Of a DNA stretch of 64,000 nucleotides, positions 50,873-59,522 are shown piece by piece. The position numbers were made by a program, and so were the translations under genes. Origin of the DNA: Ferrovibrio xuzhouensis. Its GTDB lineage: Bacteria; Pseudomonadota; Alphaproteobacteria; Ferrovibrionales; Ferrovibrionaceae. Position 1 is the stretch's first letter, and each line of letters begins with the position of its first letter. The stretch lies in NCBI RefSeq assembly GCF_042648965.1, contig NZ_JBHRYJ010000001.1:1364001-1428000 (forward strand), written 5' to 3'. The notes beneath the pieces were generated by a model. That model saw only the letters and a list, made by a program, of their open reading frames with translations. It made no database searches and was not told the origin of the DNA.

Positions 50873-52438
50873 TCAGCGGTCGGCCCGGCCGACCGAAAAG
50901 CCGTCGCGCCGGCGGCCTGCCTCGGGGGTGACGGCCACCGTGGTGCCGATCTGGCGTTCCAGCCGTGTCTTCAGCTCGTCATCGACCAGGGCGGCAAGAT
51001 CAGGTGCGCAGCGGATGTCGAGCCGGGTGCCCGGCGGGGCGGAGGCCGCCTCGCGCCCGGCCTGGCGCAGCAGGTCGGCCAGCACGGCGGGCAGCGACGG
51101 CAGGTGACCGTCGCCGTGACAGGCCGGGCAGGATTCATACAGCCGGGTCGCCAGCGGCTCGCCGATCCGCTTGCGGGTCATCTCGACCAGGCCGAGCGCC
51201 GACATGCCCAGCACCTTGGTCGGCGCCGGGTCGCGCGCCAGCGCCTGGCGCAGGGCATTGACCGTCCGGGCCCGGAAGGCAGCGCTGTCCATATGCAGGA
51301 AGTCGATCACGATGATGCCGCCGATGCCGCGCAGCCGCAGCTGGCGGGCGACCTCGGCCGCCGCCTCCAGATTGACCTTCAGCGCCATCTCGTCGAAATC
51401 GCCGCCGCGGGCGGAACTGCGGCCGGAATCGACGTCGATGGCGGTCAGCGCCTCGGTCTCGCCGAAGATAATCGCGCCGCCGGACGGCAGCTCGACCCGG
51501 CGGGAACTCGCATGGGCAATGTCGTCCTCGATGTCGAACAGCGCGAACAGCCCGGCCGGATCGTCGAAGCGTTCCAGCCGGCTGACATGGTCGGGCGCAT
51601 GTTCGAACAGCCAGGCGCGCGCCTCGGCGAAGCCGGCGGCGGCATTCACACGAATCCGGTCGAGCTTGGCGCCGACAAAGTCGCGCAGGGCGCGGCCGAC
51701 CGGCCCCATCTCGCGCCACAATTCGGCCGGTACGGCAGAAGCGGCGGCGGCCTTGGTGCGGCGCTCCTCGATGGCCAGCCAGCGCGCGTACAGCCGTTCG
51801 AGATCGGCCGAGAGTTCCGCCTTGCCGATGCCATCGGCGTTGGCATTGACCACGCAGCCCATGGCCTTGCGCCGCTCGCCCTCGCGCCGGTCGGCGCCCG
51901 GCGCCATCTTCACCTGGCTGACCCGGCGGTCGCCGGCGCGGCGCTGCAGGCGGGCGGCGACTTCCAGCGGCGTCTGGTCGGCCAGCGCCAGCAGGCTCTG
52001 CATCACCGCGGCGAGCCGCATGCGTTCGGCATCCTGGGCGATGCGGCGGGTGACGCGGACGGACGAATCGAAGGGGGTCAGCGACAGGAAGCGGCCGGGC
52101 AGCGCGATATGGCAGGTCAGCTTGACGCCCTTCTCGCCGACCGGATCGCGGATCACCTGCACGAGGATGGTTTCGCCTTCATGCAGGCATTGTTCGATCG
52201 GCTTGTCGCCGGCGTCCTTCAGGTCGGTGCGGCCGAGGAAGCCGTCGCGGCTGAGCCCGATGTCGACATAGGCGGCCTGCAGGCCCTTCTCGATGCGCCG
52301 CACGCGGCCGAGAAACACTGCGCCCAGCGCCGAATCGCGTTCGGGCCGCTCGAGGTCGAGATGGACCAGACGGTCCTCCTCGACCAGCGCGACCCGCGTC
52401 TCGGTCAGTCCGACATCGATCAGAAGCTCGTTCGCCAT
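50873..52438 (-). CDS. rng: Ribonuclease E/G family protein
   Basis: A 521-aa endoribonuclease for rRNA and mRNA processing. An S1-like RNA-binding region occupies the N-terminus (GAVFLGRVRRIEKGLQAAYVDIG), followed by the catalytic core with TAIDVDSG and IGGIIVIDFLHM (metal-binding aspartates), and the Zn-link CPACHG near residue 440. Length fits RNase G rather than full RNase E. It lies 4 nt after maf. Confidence 0.92.
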   Translation of the reverse strand: MANELLIDVGLTETRVALVEEDRLVHLDLERPERDSALGAVFLGRVRRIEKGLQAAYVDIGLSRDGFLGRTDLKDAGDKPIEQCLHEGETILVQVIRDPVGEKGVKLTCHIALPGRFLSLTPFDSSVRVTRRIAQDAERMRLAAVMQSLLALADQTPLEVAARLQRRAGDRRVSQVKMAPGADRREGERRKAMGCVVNANADGIGKAELSADLERLYARWLAIEERRTKAAAASAVPAELWREMGPVGRALRDFVGAKLDRIRVNAAAGFAEARAWLFEHAPDHVSRLERFDDPAGLFALFDIEDDIAHASSRRVELPSGGAIIFGETEALTAIDVDSGRSSARGGDFDEMALKVNLEAAAEVARQLRLRGIGGIIVIDFLHMDSAAFRARTVNALRQALARDPAPTKVLGMSALGLVEMTRKRIGEPLATRLYESCPACHGDGHLPSLPAVLADLLRQAGREAASAPPGTRLDIRCAPDLAALVDDELKTRLERQIGTTVAVTPEAGRRRDGFSVGRADR

Positions 52439-52442
52439 CGAA

Positions 52443-53072
52443 TCAGTTATAGCCGTTTTCCGGCCACAGCGGGTAGCCGAAGCCGCCGAGCAGCTGCGCC
52501 GTTTCGGCCAGCGGCAGGCCGACCACATTGGAATACGAACCGCCGATCCACGGCACGAAGGCGGCCGCCCGGCCCTGGATGGCATAGCCGCCGGCCTTGC
52601 CGATGCCCTCGCCGCCGGTGACATAGCCGGCGATTTCGGCCTCTGACAGCCGCTTGAAGCGCACGACGGTCTCCGCCACGCGGGACTGGCGGCGGCCGTC
52701 GGGATGCTGCAGCACCAGGCCGGTCAGCACGCGGTGGCGGCGGCCGGACAGCAGGGCAAGGCAGCGGCGGACCGCGGCGGCATCCTCCGCCTTGGGCAGG
52801 ATGCGGCGGCCGAGCGCCACCACGGTATCGGCGGCCAGCACGAGGGCGTCCGGACGCAGCGCGGCCACTGCGGCAGCCTTGTCGGCGGCCAGCCGGGCGG
52901 CGAGCTGGCGCGGCAGCTCGTCCTTGCGGGGGGTTTCGTCGAGGTCTGCGGGCAGGATTTCCGCCGGCGTCACGCCGATCTGCGCCAGCAGGTCGCGGCG
53001 GCGCGGCGAGGCCGAGGCCAGCACGAGCGGCATGGCTGCAGGGGGCGCCGGAATGGACGGAGTCCCGGCCAT
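52443..53072 (-). CDS. maf: Maf-family nucleotide pyrophosphatase
   Basis: A 209-aa house-cleaning pyrophosphatase. The family start LVLASASPRRRDLL is followed by the substrate region DETP, LAADTVVA (catalytic Asp), and GGYAIQGRAAAFVPWIGGSYSNVVGLPL. It sits between infA and rng in a conserved order. The start may be at Met14 (MPLVLASASPR), which matches typical Maf better; the upstream ATG is kept as first choice because it lies close behind infA. Confidence 0.93.
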   Translation of the reverse strand: MAGTPSIPAPPAAMPLVLASASPRRRDLLAQIGVTPAEILPADLDETPRKDELPRQLAARLAADKAAAVAALRPDALVLAADTVVALGRRILPKAEDAAAVRRCLALLSGRRHRVLTGLVLQHPDGRRQSRVAETVVRFKRLSEAEIAGYVTGGEGIGKAGGYAIQGRAAAFVPWIGGSYSNVVGLPLAETAQLLGGFGYPLWPENGYN

Positions 53073-53088
53073 GGCAGCCCCGGCCGGC

Positions 53089-53307
53089 TTACTTGAAGCG
53101 GAAGGTGATGCGGCCCTTGGTCAGGTCGTAGGGGGTCATTTCCACCATGACCTTGTCGCCTGCCAGCACGCGGATGCGGTTCTTGCGCATCTTGCCCGAG
53201 GTATGCGCGAGCACCTCGTGGTCGTTGTCGAGCTTGACCCGGAACATCGCGTTGGGGAGCAACTCCTCCACCACGCCGGGGAATTCCAGCAATTCTTCCT
53301 TCGCCAT
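53089..53307 (-). CDS. infA: Translation initiation factor IF-1
   Basis: A 72-aa S1-fold protein that blocks the ribosomal A site at initiation. The full sequence has the standard pattern (MAKEELLEFPGVVEELLPN...HTSGKMRKNRIRVLAGDKV). It heads the infA-maf-rng-yacG run on the minus strand. The 170 nt upstream hold no identified feature and presumably carry the promoter. Confidence 0.97.
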   Translation of the reverse strand: MAKEELLEFPGVVEELLPNAMFRVKLDNDHEVLAHTSGKMRKNRIRVLAGDKVMVEMTPYDLTKGRITFRFK

Positions 53308-53480
53308 TCCGCCTCTGATTTGAACGGGATACCGGGCGCCTGACAGCGGCGCCGGGCATAATGCTGCGCCGTAACCGGCGCGGGCCAGAACATGCGCGCG
53401 CAGGTGCCGAAAATCAAGCGTGGGTTTCCCGCGAACCGGGTCCGAAATCCGGAACACAGGAAGAACGCGCGGCGGAGCGC

Positions 53481-54077
53481 CTACTCCTCGACGTCGATCC
53501 GGATCGCCGACCAGACCCACTTGCTGTCGTCCTGGTCTTTCAGGGCCGGGTATTTGTCGTGCGGCGGGTACACCACCCAGGCCGGGCCGCGACCGCCGAT
53601 GCCAAGCCACTGGCCGTCGGATTTGAGCGCCAGCACCACCGGATAAGCCGCCAGATCGGTCATCGGGATCTTGGCGCCATAGCCGTCCAGCGCATAGACC
53701 GTCGCCGTTTTGCCGGTGGCGCCCACGGCCTTGAGCACGTCGCGCAGCAGCGGCCCTTCCAGCCGGTGGGCCCTGGGCCAGGTGCTGTACTGCACGGTGA
53801 CGCTGTGCATGCCGAGCTTCTGCAGCATGGCGCGGTCGAACACCGCCGCCCGGTCGAATTCGGCACCAGACGACTTGAAGAAGGCATCGTCGAAGGCATC
53901 GAGCGCGCCACGGTTGGTATTGGCGATCTTGCCGTGCACGGTGAGGATGACCGGACCGGTCGGCGTCGCCAGCTTGCCGGCGGCGAGTGCCGGCAGCGCG
54001 GTGGCCAGCAGGCCGACCAGAACCAGAGCGGCCAGAACCAGAGCGGTCATGCGACCGACAGTGCGACACAGATTCAT
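53481..54077 (-). CDS. Secreted molybdopterin-oxidoreductase-fold protein
   Basis: A 198-aa periplasmic protein with a signal peptide (about 1-34). The mature region belongs to the oxidoreductase molybdopterin-binding fold family (ILTVHGKIA...DAFDDAFF-, LEGPLLRDVLKAVGA, TVYALDGYGAKIPMTDL). The sulfite-oxidase-type cofactor Cys is not present (HSVTVQYSTWP lacks it), so it may not bind a metal cofactor. Similar short proteins of unknown function exist. GAGAGGATGG precedes the ATG. The neighbours give no pathway link. Confidence 0.8.
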   Translation of the reverse strand: MNLCRTVGRMTALVLAALVLVGLLATALPALAAGKLATPTGPVILTVHGKIANTNRGALDAFDDAFFKSSGAEFDRAAVFDRAMLQKLGMHSVTVQYSTWPRAHRLEGPLLRDVLKAVGATGKTATVYALDGYGAKIPMTDLAAYPVVLALKSDGQWLGIGGRGPAWVVYPPHDKYPALKDQDDSKWVWSAIRIDVEE

Positions 54078-54256
54078 GATTCCATCCTCTCGGCCTGTTC
54101 CGGACGTCCCTGTTATGCCTGCCGGCGATCGCCTGTCCAGCGAAAAGGCAAAGGTGGAAATGACATGAAGTGCCGGCCGGCATCCCCGCCGGTACTGCCG
54201 GCCGGCCCGACCGCGGGCAGCCCATGCGCCGGGACTGCCGCGCCGTCGTTTGCATA

Positions 54257-55210
54257 TTACCGTCGCTGCGTTCCGGCCACTCGCGCCGCGCCGCGCGCCA
54301 GGCATTCCTCGGCCGCCCAGACGACTTCGAGTTCCGCGGCGAGGACGGCATCGGCGGCCGTCGACAGCGGCATCAGCGGCAGGCGCAGTTCATCGGCGCA
54401 GAAGCCGAGCCGGTGCAGGGCCCGCTTGACCGGGATCGGATTGCTTTCCAGGAACAATGCCTCGGTCAGCGGCCGCAGCCGGCGCTGCAGCAGGCGCAGC
54501 GCATCGAGATTGCCCGCATCGAACTGCGCCTGCAGGGCGGCACAGAGTCCGGGAACGACATTGGCCGTCACCGAGATGCAGCCCTGCCCGCCGGCAATGC
54601 GGTGCTCCACTGCAGTGGCATCGTCGCCGGAGAATTGCAGCAGGCCGTCGCCAGCCAGACGGCGCAGACGATGCGGGCGCGCCAGGTCGCCGGTCGCATC
54701 CTTGAGACCGATCACGCGCGGCAGTTCGTACAGTCGCGCCACCGTCTCGTCGGACAGGGCGCAACCGGTGCGCGCCGGCACATCGTAGAGCACAAGCGGA
54801 ATGCCAACGGCATCGTGAACCGCGCGGACATGGCGAAACAGGCCCTCCTGGGTCGGCCGCAGGTAATACGGCATGCTGCACAACAGCAGGTCGACATCGG
54901 CACGTTCGGCGGCGCGTGCCGTGGCAATCGCCAGTTCGGTGCTGGCAGCACTGACGCCGGCAATTACCGGCACCCGGCGCCGCGCCGCTGTCACCACGGT
55001 CGTCAGCACGGCACGGTATTCCGTCTCGGTCAGCGACAGCGCCTCACCAGTGCTGCCAGCCGCGACGAGGCCGGCACTGCCGCGGCGGATCTGCCGGTCG
55101 GCCAGGGTAACCAGCGCCTCATGATCGACCATGCCGTCGCGGAACGGCGTGATCAGCGCCGGAATCGAACCGCGCAGCTTTTTCCAGCGGCTGCTCACGG
55201 CGTCAGCCAT
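54257..55210 (-). CDS. DapA/NanA-type aldolase family protein
   Basis: A 317-aa class I aldolase-type protein. The Schiff-base Lys is in VIGLKDATGD, the Tyr in LVLYDVPARTG, and the phosphate/carboxylate-binding loop reads AAGSTGEALSL. The overall pattern best fits 4-hydroxy-tetrahydrodipicolinate synthase, yet it stands apart from any lysine genes and overlaps a 143-aa gene, so another keto-acid aldolase is possible. The ATG at 55210 was chosen because LRGSIPALITPF, the family opening, follows. Confidence 0.85.
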   Translation of the reverse strand: MADAVSSRWKKLRGSIPALITPFRDGMVDHEALVTLADRQIRRGSAGLVAAGSTGEALSLTETEYRAVLTTVVTAARRRVPVIAGVSAASTELAIATARAAERADVDLLLCSMPYYLRPTQEGLFRHVRAVHDAVGIPLVLYDVPARTGCALSDETVARLYELPRVIGLKDATGDLARPHRLRRLAGDGLLQFSGDDATAVEHRIAGGQGCISVTANVVPGLCAALQAQFDAGNLDALRLLQRRLRPLTEALFLESNPIPVKRALHRLGFCADELRLPLMPLSTAADAVLAAELEVVWAAEECLARGAARVAGTQRR

Positions 55211-55634
55211 GGGCCAGCACGACGATGCGGCTGCCGATGCAATGGGTGGCATCGACGGTGAGACCATTGCCGCGCAGCCAGCGCAGGACCCGGCGCAGGC
55301 CGCGCCGCGCCGCCATGGCGGTGACGTCGACGGCAAGCCGGCCATGACGGCCGATGCGGCGCAGGGCGGCGCGCAGCGCATTGTCGTATTCGCCGGTTTT
55401 CATCACGCCGGTGATCCAGGCGAGGTCGGCGGGCTCGGCATCCGGAGCGACCACGTCGGGCCGCAATTCGGCCGCCATGCGGCAGCCCCGGCGCAGAAAG
55501 GCAAGCAGCATTGGCAGCGTGCCATGGCCGATGACCACCACGCGGTCGGTGGCTTTGACGGGCGTGACATCGATCAGGCTGGCGGTCAGCCGCTCGGTCA
55601 GAACGGGCAGGACGGGACTGGCAGAGTTGGACAC
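55203..55634 (-). CDS. Unknown Rossmann-like protein overlapping the aldolase gene
   Basis: A 143-aa protein not assigned to a family. It has a dinucleotide- or SAM-binding-like strand-loop (RVVVIGHGTLPML), an acidic middle (LAWITGVMKTGEYDNAL) and a terminal strand (GSRIVVLAHG). It resembles fragments of methyltransferase-type Rossmann folds, but without a clear SAM motif. Its stop overlaps the start of the aldolase gene by 8 nt, indicating a coupled pair. The start follows GGAG-like sequence weakly. Confidence 0.6.
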   Translation of the reverse strand: MSNSASPVLPVLTERLTASLIDVTPVKATDRVVVIGHGTLPMLLAFLRRGCRMAAELRPDVVAPDAEPADLAWITGVMKTGEYDNALRAALRRIGRHGRLAVDVTAMAARRGLRRVLRWLRGNGLTVDATHCIGSRIVVLAHG

Positions 55635-55750
55635 GGCGGTCTCCTGTGGCGGTGCGGCCGCCGACAGGAATAGGCCCGCCGCTGCTCAAGATGCCATGCG
55701 GAAAAGCCGTGCCGCGTATCAAGCCCGCATAAAGACCGGCGCGATTGGGA

Positions 55751-56983
55751 TCAGGTGTTCGGCGATTCGCGGGGAAATACCATGGTCGCCGTCGTGCCCT
55801 CGCCCAGCGTGCTGTCGATGGCGAGCCGGCCGCCATGCAGGCCCATCAGGCGGCGCGAGATGGCGAGGCCGAGACCGGTGCCCTGGCCGCGGTCGTTCTT
55901 CGGGCCGGCCTGGTAGAAGGCCTCGCCGAGCCGCGCCAGATCGGCCGGCGCGATGCCCGGGCCGTCGTCGGCGACGGCAATGCGGATTTCGCCGTTGCCG
56001 GCATCGCCGCGCACCACGATGCGGCCCTCGGCCGGGGTGAACTTGATCGCATTGGAAATCAGGTTGAGCAGCACCTGGCGGAAGGCGCTGCGGTCGGCCA
56101 TCAGCACCGGCAGGCCGTGCAGCGAGGCATCCATCACCAGCGACAGGTCCTTCTGCCGCGCCTGGGCCAGCAGCAGCGAGATCACCGCATCGGCCTCGCC
56201 GACCACGGTCAGGCGGTCGGGCTGCAGCACCAGCTTGCCGGCCTCGATGCGGCTGAGATCGAGGATGCTGGTGATCACTTCCAGCAGATGCGCGCCGGCT
56301 TGGCGGATCAGGCCGGCATACTCGTGGTAATGCGGATCGCCGAGCGGCCCGAAGGATTCGCTCTGCAGCATTTCCGAAAAACCGATGATGGCATTCAGCG
56401 GCGTGCGCAGCTCGTGGCTCATGAAGGCGAGGAACTCGCCCTTCGAGCGCGAAGCCAGGATCGCCTCTTCGCGGGCCGCCTCGGTTTCGGCCAGCGCGCG
56501 ATGCAGTTCCAGCGCATCGGTGACCAGCGTGGCGATTTCCTTGAGCTGGCCGCGCGCCAGCGTGTCGAAGCGGCGCGGCACCGAGTCGAACACCGCCAGG
56601 GTGCCGATGCGATAGCCGCCCTGCACGGTGATCGGCGCCGCCGCGTAGAAGCGGATGCCGGGCGCGCCCAGCACCAGCGGATTGTCCTGGAAGCGTTCAT
56701 CGCGGCTGGCATCCTCGACGACGAAGACGTCGTCGCCGAGAATCGTCCAGGCGCAGAAGGCCTGGTCGCGCGGCGTCTCGCGGGTATCGATGCCGATATG
56801 CGCCTTGAACCATTGCCGGTCGGCGTCGATCAGGGTGACCACGGCGGACTGGGTGCGGAAGATGCGCGCCGCCAGCGACGCCAGACGGTCGAAACGACCG
56901 TCATGCGGCGTATCAAGAATGTCGAAGCGGCGCAGCGCCCCGAGGCGGGCGGCTTCGTCAGGCGGCAGAGGCGCAGAGAGCAA
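55751..56983 (-). CDS. GAF-domain sensor histidine kinase (TTG start)
   Basis: A 410-aa soluble kinase. A GAF domain spans about 20-160 (LASLAARIFRTQSAVVTLID, then QAFCAWTIL). The HisKA phospho-acceptor is His190 in MSHELRTPLN, and the HATPase has DDGPGIAPADL and GQGTGLGLAIS. No membrane helix or receiver is present. The proposed start is TTG at 56983: a perfect AAGAGGA lies 7 nt before it and GAF homology begins soon after; no ATG is suitably placed. Confidence 0.88.
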   Translation of the reverse strand: MLSAPLPPDEAARLGALRRFDILDTPHDGRFDRLASLAARIFRTQSAVVTLIDADRQWFKAHIGIDTRETPRDQAFCAWTILGDDVFVVEDASRDERFQDNPLVLGAPGIRFYAAAPITVQGGYRIGTLAVFDSVPRRFDTLARGQLKEIATLVTDALELHRALAETEAAREEAILASRSKGEFLAFMSHELRTPLNAIIGFSEMLQSESFGPLGDPHYHEYAGLIRQAGAHLLEVITSILDLSRIEAGKLVLQPDRLTVVGEADAVISLLLAQARQKDLSLVMDASLHGLPVLMADRSAFRQVLLNLISNAIKFTPAEGRIVVRGDAGNGEIRIAVADDGPGIAPADLARLGEAFYQAGPKNDRGQGTGLGLAISRRLMGLHGGRLAIDSTLGEGTTATMVFPRESPNT

Positions 56984-57119
56984 GGAAAAGTCCTCTTGAA
57001 TCCGCCCTCTAGATAGACGCCGGCCGGCGCCGGGGCAACCCCTGCCGTGCCGCCTGCATGGGCAGCCCGGTTTCCGGGCAGTGCCGCCTGATCCTCGCGC
57101 GGGCACGGCCCGCTTCGCT

Positions 57120-57194
57120 CATCGGTCGCGGCAACGCACTGCCATTCAACCCCACCCGGTACCGGCCGTCGCAGTGCAGGCCCAGGGTTGCAGC
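57120..57194 (-). pseudogene. Decayed partial copy of the SIMPL gene
   Basis: A 75-nt stretch codes for LGLHCDGRYRVGLNG and LPRPM, matching LGLHFDGWHRVGLNG and APRPM of the SIMPL protein just upstream (57239-57997), with about two thirds identity over 24 residues and clear nucleotide similarity. There is no remaining signal peptide, start or SIMPL N-terminal half. It lies 45-120 nt past the intact gene's stop in the same orientation. Confidence 0.6.
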
Positions 57195-57238
57195 CACCAC
57201 ACCGGCCGGTGGAGGCTGCACGGTGTAAAAGACCTGTT

Positions 57239-57997
57239 TTAGCGCCGGCGCAGAATCGCCTCGCCATCGACGTTGACGCTGAGCGTCTGCTCGCCGGCGG
57301 CTGCCGCCGGCGGCGCGAAATCCTGCCGCATGGTTGTGGCCATGGCGGCCTTCATCATGGGCCGCGGCGCGACGCCGCCGTTCAGCCCGACCCGGTGCCA
57401 GCCGTCGAAATGCAGGCCGAGCGCGGCAGCGGCCTTTTCCGCCCGCGCGGTCAGCCGCTGCAGCGCCTCGGCCATCATCTCGTCCTGCAGGCTGCGCTGC
57501 TGGGCACGCGAGACGGCGAAGCCAAGCTCCTGCAACAGCAGGCCCTCCTTCTGCAGTTCGCCGACCGCCGCCAGCAGCTTGTCGTTGTCGGTGGCAGTGA
57601 TGGTCAGGCTCTGCTGGGCACGCCAGACCGGGACCGGCGGCTTGGTGCCGGCCGGCAGGCTGGCCGGCCGCGGCGGGGTGTCCTGGAAGGTGTTGTAGCC
57701 GCCGGTTTCGACCTCGAGGCCGACCGTGCGCACCATCGCCAGCGCCTTGGTCATCGCCGCGTTCACGGTGTTCTGCGCCGCCGCCGCTTCTTCCGCGCTG
57801 GCCTGCGCCATCAGTCGTGCCCGCATGGTATCCGGCGTGACATCGCGCTCGGCCGATTCACTTAAGCTCAGCAGGGTGGCATCGGCCAGCGGATCGGCGG
57901 CCCGGTTCTGGGCGACGGCGGCTTGCGACAGCGCCAGGCCGCCGGCAAGAAGGATGGCGAGGAACAGGGCGGTGGCGGGTATGCGGCGCGATGCCAT
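57239..57997 (-). CDS. Periplasmic SIMPL (DUF541) domain protein
   Basis: A 252-aa exported protein with a signal peptide (about 1-28, ending AVA-QN). The SIMPL/DUF541 domain fills most of the rest: LSLSESAERDVTPDTMRARL, then the WRAQQSLTI strand and the C-terminal VNVDGEAIL. Family members are outer-membrane or periplasmic, linked to envelope stress or metal handling, but no role is fixed. It is probably monocistronic. A decayed partial copy follows downstream. Confidence 0.88.
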   Translation of the reverse strand: MASRRIPATALFLAILLAGGLALSQAAVAQNRAADPLADATLLSLSESAERDVTPDTMRARLMAQASAEEAAAAQNTVNAAMTKALAMVRTVGLEVETGGYNTFQDTPPRPASLPAGTKPPVPVWRAQQSLTITATDNDKLLAAVGELQKEGLLLQELGFAVSRAQQRSLQDEMMAEALQRLTARAEKAAAALGLHFDGWHRVGLNGGVAPRPMMKAAMATTMRQDFAPPAAAAGEQTLSVNVDGEAILRRR

Positions 57998-58099
57998 GGG
58001 ATGGTCTCCGGCTTCTGTCGGTGTGACGAGCCTGATCATAGCCGGAGAACCATGGCGACTTTGCGGCAAAAAACAGCGACCGGTCGGGCCGGGTGCGGC

Positions 58100-58495
58100 T
58101 CAGGCCGGCTGCAGCAGCGGCCGCATGCGGTCCTTGGCGTGAAAGTATTTCCGTGCATAGGCGACCAGCTGGCCATCGCTCGGATGGTCGACCGTCTCGA
58201 CGCCGATGATGCGGTGTTCCAGCGCGGGCCGGAACTTGGTGGCATGCCGCACGAATTCCAGCTTGGCGGCACCGGGGCCGAGCACCAGCACCTCGCCGGC
58301 ACCGGACAGCGCACCCTCGATATCGTCGAAGAAGGCGATATCGGCCGGCGCCCTGCCGTCACCAATGCAGCCGCTGCGATGATGCAGGTTCTGCTTGTGG
58401 CCGTGCACGACGGTCTTCTCAAGATCGCCCTCGCCGAACTGGAAGACGCGGGCCTCCTGGTGGTCAAGCCACACCACGGCATGGAAATGGGTCAT
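58100..58495 (-). CDS. Pelota/eRF1-like 'translational machinery' protein
   Basis: A 131-aa single-domain protein. The opening (MTHFHAVVWLDHQEARVFQF) and the central LVLGPGAAKLEF with a following HxxxxxPALEHRIIGVETVDHP block match bacterial proteins related to the third domain of eRF1/Pelota. The substrate or ribosome link is not shown. The start ATG at 58495 was selected because conserved sequence begins there. It stands alone between the SIMPL gene and the phosphatase gene. Confidence 0.75.
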   Translation of the reverse strand: MTHFHAVVWLDHQEARVFQFGEGDLEKTVVHGHKQNLHHRSGCIGDGRAPADIAFFDDIEGALSGAGEVLVLGPGAAKLEFVRHATKFRPALEHRIIGVETVDHPSDGQLVAYARKYFHAKDRMRPLLQPA

Positions 58496-58574
58496 CGGTG
58501 CTGTCTCCGGATTGCGATCATGCCGCGAGGCTAGACCGCCCTGCCGCGGCGGGCGTTGATTCAGGTCAAGCCGG

Positions 58575-59024
58575 TCAGCCCGGCGCGATGGCCGGCCGGC
58601 GGGCAAAGCGGTCACGGATGCGCCGGCTGAGAAAATCGCGCACCTCGCGATAGGCGGCCAGCCTTTGTTCGCGGCTGCCCTCGATGATGGTGGGATCGAA
58701 GGTATTCCAGAACTCGACGTCGCAGGCCATGGTGCGGGTCATGTCGACTGCGGTGTGCTGCGCCTCGGGCGACAGCGAGACGATCAGGTCGAAGGAGCTG
58801 TCCTCAAGGTCGTCGAAGGTCTTGGAGCGGTGCTTCGAGATGTCGATGCCGATCTCGTCCATCACCTCGACCGCCAGTGGATCGACCGCCTCCTGCCGCA
58901 CGCCCACCGAATCGACGAAGACCTGTTTCGGATAAAGTGCCTTGAGGATGCCCTCGGCCATGGGAGACCGCACGCTGTTCATGGTGCAACAGAACAGCAC
59001 GCTGCCGGGGAGCCGTTCATCCAT
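58575..59024 (-). CDS. Low-molecular-weight protein tyrosine phosphatase-like
   Basis: A 149-aa phosphatase/arsenate-reductase-fold protein. The P-loop is Cys13-Thr-Met-Asn-Ser-Val-Arg19 (FCCTMNSVRSPMAEG), a C-X5-R motif. The acid Asp near the C-terminal region is in NTFDPT. It follows UPF0262 with only 6 nt between them, a conserved order in Rhodospirillales, so it belongs to the hisG-hisD operon. Confidence 0.9.
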   Translation of the reverse strand: MDERLPGSVLFCCTMNSVRSPMAEGILKALYPKQVFVDSVGVRQEAVDPLAVEVMDEIGIDISKHRSKTFDDLEDSSFDLIVSLSPEAQHTAVDMTRTMACDVEFWNTFDPTIIEGSREQRLAAYREVRDFLSRRIRDRFARRPAIAPG

Positions 59025-59030
59025 GCCGGC

Positions 59031-59522
59031 TTACCGGATATGCAGGACGCAGATGAGGGTAAACAGGCGGCGGGCGGTATCGAAATCGGTGTCGATCTTG
59101 CCCTTCAGCCGTTCGCGCAGCAGTTCGGAGCCTTCGTTGTGGATGCCGCGCCGGGCCATGTCGATGGTCTCGATCTGCGACGGGCTGGAGCGCTTGATGG
59201 CCTGGAAATAGCTGTCGCAGATCTCGAAATAGTCGCGGATGATGCGGCGGAACGGCGACAGCGCCAGGATGATCTTGCCGAGCGGCGCGGTGCCGTCGTC
59301 GCGGATGTCGAAGACCAGCCGGTTCTCCTCGATCGCCAGCACCAGCTGGAACGGGCCCTGCGCGTCATGGGCGCCGACCGGCGAGAAGACGTTCTGTTCC
59401 AGCAGGTCGAAGATCGCCACCCGCTGTTCATGCTCGATATCGGGCGAACGGCGCACCACGCTGCGCTCGTCGAGTTCGACCCCGACGAGATGGTGGTTGG
59501 CCGGCGGTGCCCGTTCGGTCAT
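59031..59522 (-). CDS. UPF0262 family protein
   Basis: A 163-aa protein of the alphaproteobacterial UPF0262 family, function unknown. Hallmarks are the opening VGVELDERSVVRRSPDIEHEQRVAIFDLLE and the block RDYFEICDSYFQAI. Its ATG overlaps the hisD stop (ATGA), so translation is coupled. The family is almost confined to alphaproteobacteria and supports the taxonomic guess. Confidence 0.94.
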   Translation of the reverse strand: MTERAPPANHHLVGVELDERSVVRRSPDIEHEQRVAIFDLLEQNVFSPVGAHDAQGPFQLVLAIEENRLVFDIRDDGTAPLGKIILALSPFRRIIRDYFEICDSYFQAIKRSSPSQIETIDMARRGIHNEGSELLRERLKGKIDTDFDTARRLFTLICVLHIR

